Below, one piece after another: positions 3,992 to 6,506 of a DNA stretch of 6,506 bases (position 1 is the first letter of the stretch; the number at the start of each line of letters is the position of its first letter). Source of the stretch: Gemmatimonadota bacterium. Lineage in GTDB: Bacteria > Gemmatimonadota > Gemmatimonadetes > Gemmatimonadales > Gemmatimonadaceae. The notes under the pieces are model-generated. The model searched no databases, was not told where the DNA came from, and saw nothing but the letters and a program-made list of their open reading frames with translations. Position numbers and translations under genes: made by a program. The stretch spans positions 1 through 6,506 of the forward strand of contig QHUV01000105.1 in assembly GCA_003222065.1 (NCBI GenBank), in the 5' to 3' direction.

Positions 3992-6268
3992 TCATCGCGC
4001 CGCACCAAGTGCGTCGGCGAGCTGGCTCACGAGCGCCGCCTCACGATTGAGGGCACTCGCGACCCGCCCGATCTCGCCGTTCACGGAGCTCCATTGCCCC
4101 TGCTCGATCGCCTCGCGAACGCCGGGCATCGTCTTCACGCCGTACCCTGTGTAGAAGCCGGGCGCGTAGAGCAGGTGCGTGTACCACGAACGTTTCGCGA
4201 GACCCTCGGGCGTCGTGAGCGCACGCTCGGCCTGAAGCAACCGCTCGTTGATCGTCTTCAACGTGGAGGCGCCGGCGCTTCCCGCCTGTGTCACGCCGCC
4301 GCGATCAACCCACTGTGAATACGCGCGCTCGTATCGCTGGGCGGCTCGCGTCAGTGAATCGGCGGCATTGAGTAGCGGCGCGAACTCCACCTGTGGCGCG
4401 CGAGGTTCTGCGGCGGGTGCACGCGTTGGCGCCCGCGGGTCGCTCGTGGCGGCATACGCACCCTCCTCGATCTGGCGGTCACGCTCGGCGATCTCGGTCG
4501 CGCGGCGATCGCGGAGTTGTTGCAGCTCGGTCACATATCGCTGCGCGGTCTCGGCGAGATTGCCGAATGCGAACGGAAGGAGGTCCGCGTCGGCAAGGCG
4601 CATGACGGCTTGCCCTCCCGCCTGCGCGAGCGCGCGACCATAGACGAACGCCGTGTCGCTGAAGTGGGTGTACCAATAGATGTCGTCATAGATCGAGTGA
4701 TAGATCCCGCTTCGATCCTCGCCGCCATAACCAAGATTCAACGACGCGATGCCTAGATGCTGGAGAAAGGGCGAGTAGTCCGAGCCAGAGCCGAGTGCGC
4801 CTATGCGCAGATCCTCACGCTCACGAGCATCGCGGCGAGCTTCAGGCGTGCCGCGACGAATCGTCGCGAGCTGGTTGCGCTTCCAGGTGCTGACGTTTGC
4901 CTCGGGATCCGCCACGTCCTTCTCGACGCCATTGATGAAGCTCTCGAGTGAGTGCGAGCCTTCGACCTCGAAGTAGCCGCGACCGTTCGAGTCGCTGTTG
5001 AGATAGGCGACCGCGTGTTGGCGCAGGTCCGGGGCGTGCGCTTCGGCCCACTCGGTCGAGCCGAGGAGACCGGGCTCTTCACCGTCCCAGGCCGCATAGA
5101 TGATCGTGCGCTTCGGCCGCCAGCCCTGCTTGTACAACTCGCCTAACGCACGCGCCTCTTCAATCTCCACGACCATACCCGAAATGGGATCTTCAGCGCC
5201 GTTGACCCAGGCGTCATGGTGGTTCCCGCGGATGATCCACTGGTCCGCTTCGGAGGTTCCTGGCAGCCGAGCGATGACATCGTTGAGTGTTTTCAAACTC
5301 CAATCGGACTTGACGCGCAAATGAACGCGTGCGGCTCCGGGGCCGAAGCGATACGTGATCGGCAGTCCGCCGCGCCACGACTCCGGCACGACGTCGCCGG
5401 TGATCGCGGCGAGTAATGGCTCGGCATCGGCATATGAGATCGGCAGCACCGGGATCTTCGTGATCGTCGGCGCCTCGGCGACCGAATAGCGCTTCGCGTC
5501 TTTGGTCGCGCCAATACCCGGCGTGAGAGGATCGCCGGGATAGGTGGGCATGTCAGCGACACTGCCGCGTTGCACACCGTCGCGTGGACGCATCGGACCT
5601 TTCGGAAAGACGTCGCCGTCGGCATACCCGTCGTCGCGGGGATCGGAGTAGATCAGACAACCGACAGCGCCGTGTTCAGCGGCAACCTTCGGTTTGATCC
5701 CCCGCCAGGACCCGCCGTACTTCGCGATCACGACGGCGCCCTTCACCGATACGCCGTGGCGCTCCAGCTCCTCATAGTCCGCCGGCACGCCGTAATTCAC
5801 AAAGACGAGCGGGCCGGTTACGTCGCCGTCGATCGAGTACGCGTTGTACGAGGGCAATTGCTCGTCGTGCTGACCGGAGGTTGGGTCGCCGGGGACTGTC
5901 GGTTCCTGCAGTTTGGCCTTGAACGTGGTCGGCGCGACAAGCTCCACGACGCGTTCCTTGGGGGTTGGAAATAGGACATCGAAGTTCTCGATCTCCGCCT
6001 GCCAGCCGAAGGAGCGGAATTGATCGCGAATCCATTCGGCATTCGCGCGATCATACGGCGACCCGACGTGGTGCGGTCGCGCGGCGAGTCGCTCCATCAT
6101 GCTCCGCAACCGAGCGGGCTCTGGGATGGCGCGGAACTTTGCCTCCCACTCGCGCTCGATGCGCGCGGACTCGGGCGAGAAACCACGAAGGGGATCGGGA
6201 GTCGGGGCGAGCGGAGTGAGCGTGAGGCCGCCGAGGGCAAGCAGGAGGGAGGCTGCGTTGGGTCGCAT
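3992..6268 (-). CDS. Exported M28B zinc peptidase (glutamate carboxypeptidase II / PSMA-like)
   Basis: A 758-residue protein with a Sec-type signal (MRPNAASLLLALGGLTLTPL) and the three-part layout of PSMA/transferrin-receptor-like peptidases. A PA (protease-associated) domain covers about 150-300 (VKGAVVIAKYGGSWRGIKPKVA). The M28 catalytic domain covers about 325-560. A TfR-like dimerization domain (about 630-758) follows a Pro/Ala-rich linker (602-626). By comparison with PSMA motifs, the zinc ligands and catalytic residues are all present: His350 (GNHHDAW), Asp360, general base Glu397 and ligand Glu398 (WDGEEPG), Asp426 (NSDSN) and His524 (YHSIYDD). Family members cleave C-terminal residues from peptides, or gamma-glutamyl/Asp-Glu bonds; the substrate here is unknown. 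It probably acts in the periplasm or outside the cell in peptide scavenging. The ATG at 6268 gives the signal peptide; a weak GAGAA lies 6 nt upstream. It is first in the co-directional run. Residues 374-376 (Ala-Leu-Gly) carry the decamer. Confidence 0.95.
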   Translation of the reverse strand: MRPNAASLLLALGGLTLTPLAPTPDPLRGFSPESARIEREWEAKFRAIPEPARLRSMMERLAARPHHVGSPYDRANAEWIRDQFRSFGWQAEIENFDVLFPTPKERVVELVAPTTFKAKLQEPTVPGDPTSGQHDEQLPSYNAYSIDGDVTGPLVFVNYGVPADYEELERHGVSVKGAVVIAKYGGSWRGIKPKVAAEHGAVGCLIYSDPRDDGYADGDVFPKGPMRPRDGVQRGSVADMPTYPGDPLTPGIGATKDAKRYSVAEAPTITKIPVLPISYADAEPLLAAITGDVVPESWRGGLPITYRFGPGAARVHLRVKSDWSLKTLNDVIARLPGTSEADQWIIRGNHHDAWVNGAEDPISGMVVEIEEARALGELYKQGWRPKRTIIYAAWDGEEPGLLGSTEWAEAHAPDLRQHAVAYLNSDSNGRGYFEVEGSHSLESFINGVEKDVADPEANVSTWKRNQLATIRRGTPEARRDAREREDLRIGALGSGSDYSPFLQHLGIASLNLGYGGEDRSGIYHSIYDDIYWYTHFSDTAFVYGRALAQAGGQAVMRLADADLLPFAFGNLAETAQRYVTELQQLRDRRATEIAERDRQIEEGAYAATSDPRAPTRAPAAEPRAPQVEFAPLLNAADSLTRAAQRYERAYSQWVDRGGVTQAGSAGASTLKTINERLLQAERALTTPEGLAKRSWYTHLLYAPGFYTGYGVKTMPGVREAIEQGQWSSVNGEIGRVASALNREAALVSQLADALGAAR
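5140..5149 (+). repeat. Iterated decamer CGCCTAACGC, copy 6
   Basis: Exact copy inside the M28 peptidase gene; GCG TTA GGC G encodes Ala-Leu-Gly (374-376) in the helix just after the first zinc-ligand region. Only one other TTA codon was found in this gene, at Leu286 or its neighbour in EPLLAAI. Confidence 0.85.
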
Positions 6269-6331
6269 CGATTGTTCTCGAGAGTTGTGCTTAGGGTGGT
6301 GAGGACCGGTGAAGATGGCTACGCGTCGTCA

Positions 6332-6371
6332 CCGCAGCAAACGGCAGCCACAGCACGTCCCGCAGCAAACG
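6332..6371. repeat. 12-bp direct repeat CCGCAGCAAACG, 28-bp period
   Basis: Exact copies at 6332-6343 and 6360-6371 (CGTTTGCTGCGG on the transcribed strand), about 65-105 bp upstream of the peptidase start. Two identical copies with about 2.7 helical turns between them could be a tandem operator; the function is inferred from position only. Confidence 0.6.
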
Positions 6372-6412
6372 AGGAGTGGTAGCTCATCCTTACGCCAGGC
6401 GCGGTACATGCA

Positions 6413-6431
6413 CCCGCCCCGCCCCAACCCC
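6413..6431 (-). promoter_or_regulatory. Compact G-quadruplex motif in the peptidase leader
   Basis: On the minus (coding) strand the sequence is GGGGTTGGGGCGGGGCGGG: four G-runs with loops of 2, 1 and 1 nt, a very short-loop and therefore predicted stable quadruplex. It lies about 145 nt before the start codon. If within the transcript it would form in the mRNA leader; if upstream it would lie in promoter DNA. Confidence 0.6.
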
Positions 6432-6506
6432 AACGATGGGACGGTTCACCAGTAGATAGAGCCGGTACGTCACAACATCGAGAGCCTACGTGCAAGCACA
6501 ATCGCT

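Larger units (their letters stand above)
6269..6506. other. Leader region upstream of the M28 peptidase
   Basis: This 238-bp stretch has no supportable gene. It should contain the promoter for the peptidase and perhaps the whole run, but I find no good -35/-10 pair. It holds a 12-bp direct repeat (6332-6371), a compact G-quadruplex motif (6413-6431) and a small inverted repeat GTGCAAGCAC near the right edge (6490-6499). Whether an upstream minus-strand gene ends here, or a divergent plus-strand gene begins beyond the edge, cannot be decided. Confidence 0.45.

Noticed and set aside
144..5149. GCCTAAC/GTTAGGC resembles the core of integron attC sites, suggesting a gene cassette array.
   Set aside because: attC sites need paired cores 60-150 bp apart with imperfect inverted arms, between cassettes. 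Here single copies lie hundreds of bases to over a kilobase apart, mostly inside genes, with no integrase.
5570..5974. Plus-strand open frames such as 5570-5974, 1261-1710 and 200-760.
   Set aside because: They lie opposite well-supported minus-strand genes, have the composition of antisense shadows in GC-rich DNA and show no recognisable domain.
6319..6501. A 60-codon minus-strand open frame upstream of the peptidase.
   Set aside because: It is Cys/Gly/Ala/Trp-rich low-complexity sequence, runs through the G-quadruplex motif and the direct repeats, and has no family resemblance.
6269..6506. A sigma-70 promoter or tRNA in the right-hand non-coding region.
   Set aside because: TTGCAC and TTGTGA hexamers are present but have no acceptable -10 partner at 16-18 nt, and no cloverleaf pairing was found.

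Overview
The window looks like chromosomal DNA from a high-GC, probably soil-dwelling bacterium. All six coding sequences lie on the minus strand and are unbroken, except the last, which is cut by the left window edge. The gene mix fits Gemmatimonadota or a neighbouring soil phylum: an exported PSMA-type M28 peptidase, a Tat-exported SDR, a TLC-like transporter, a DinB-fold protein and an orphan STAS protein. That placement is an inference from gene content and composition, not from a marker gene. There is no sign of phage, insertion sequences, CRISPR, tRNA or rRNA.

In transcription order, right to left: a 238-bp leader region (6269-6506) holding a 12-bp direct repeat and a compact G-quadruplex motif; an exported M28B zinc peptidase (6268-3992); a 128-bp gap; a Tat-signal SDR/epimerase-fold protein (3863-2700), whose stop overlaps the start of a TLC-type nucleotide-transporter-like membrane protein (2703-1327) in an ATGA junction; a 65-bp gap holding a second G-quadruplex motif and a REP-like palindrome; a DinB-fold protein (1261-737); a 79-bp gap with a perfect 7-bp-stem hairpin; a STAS anti-sigma-factor antagonist (657-256); and, 21 bp on, the first 78 codons of a GNAT acetyltransferase (234 to the left edge).

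The SDR and transporter are very likely translationally coupled, and the STAS and GNAT genes are probably co-transcribed. The rest is a co-directional run whose members do not form an obvious single pathway: peptide degradation outside the cytoplasm, an exported oxidoreductase-fold protein, membrane transport, a DinB-fold protein and partner-switch regulation.

The most striking signal is not a gene. The exact decamer CGCCTAACGC (or its complement GCGTTAGGCG) occurs six times in 6.5 kb, where random sequence would give about 0.01. It lies inside four of the six genes and in one intergenic hairpin loop. Four of the five TTA leucine codons I can find in the genes lie inside it, so the DNA word itself appears to be maintained. 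Its length and density resemble DNA uptake sequences or other highly iterated genome motifs.
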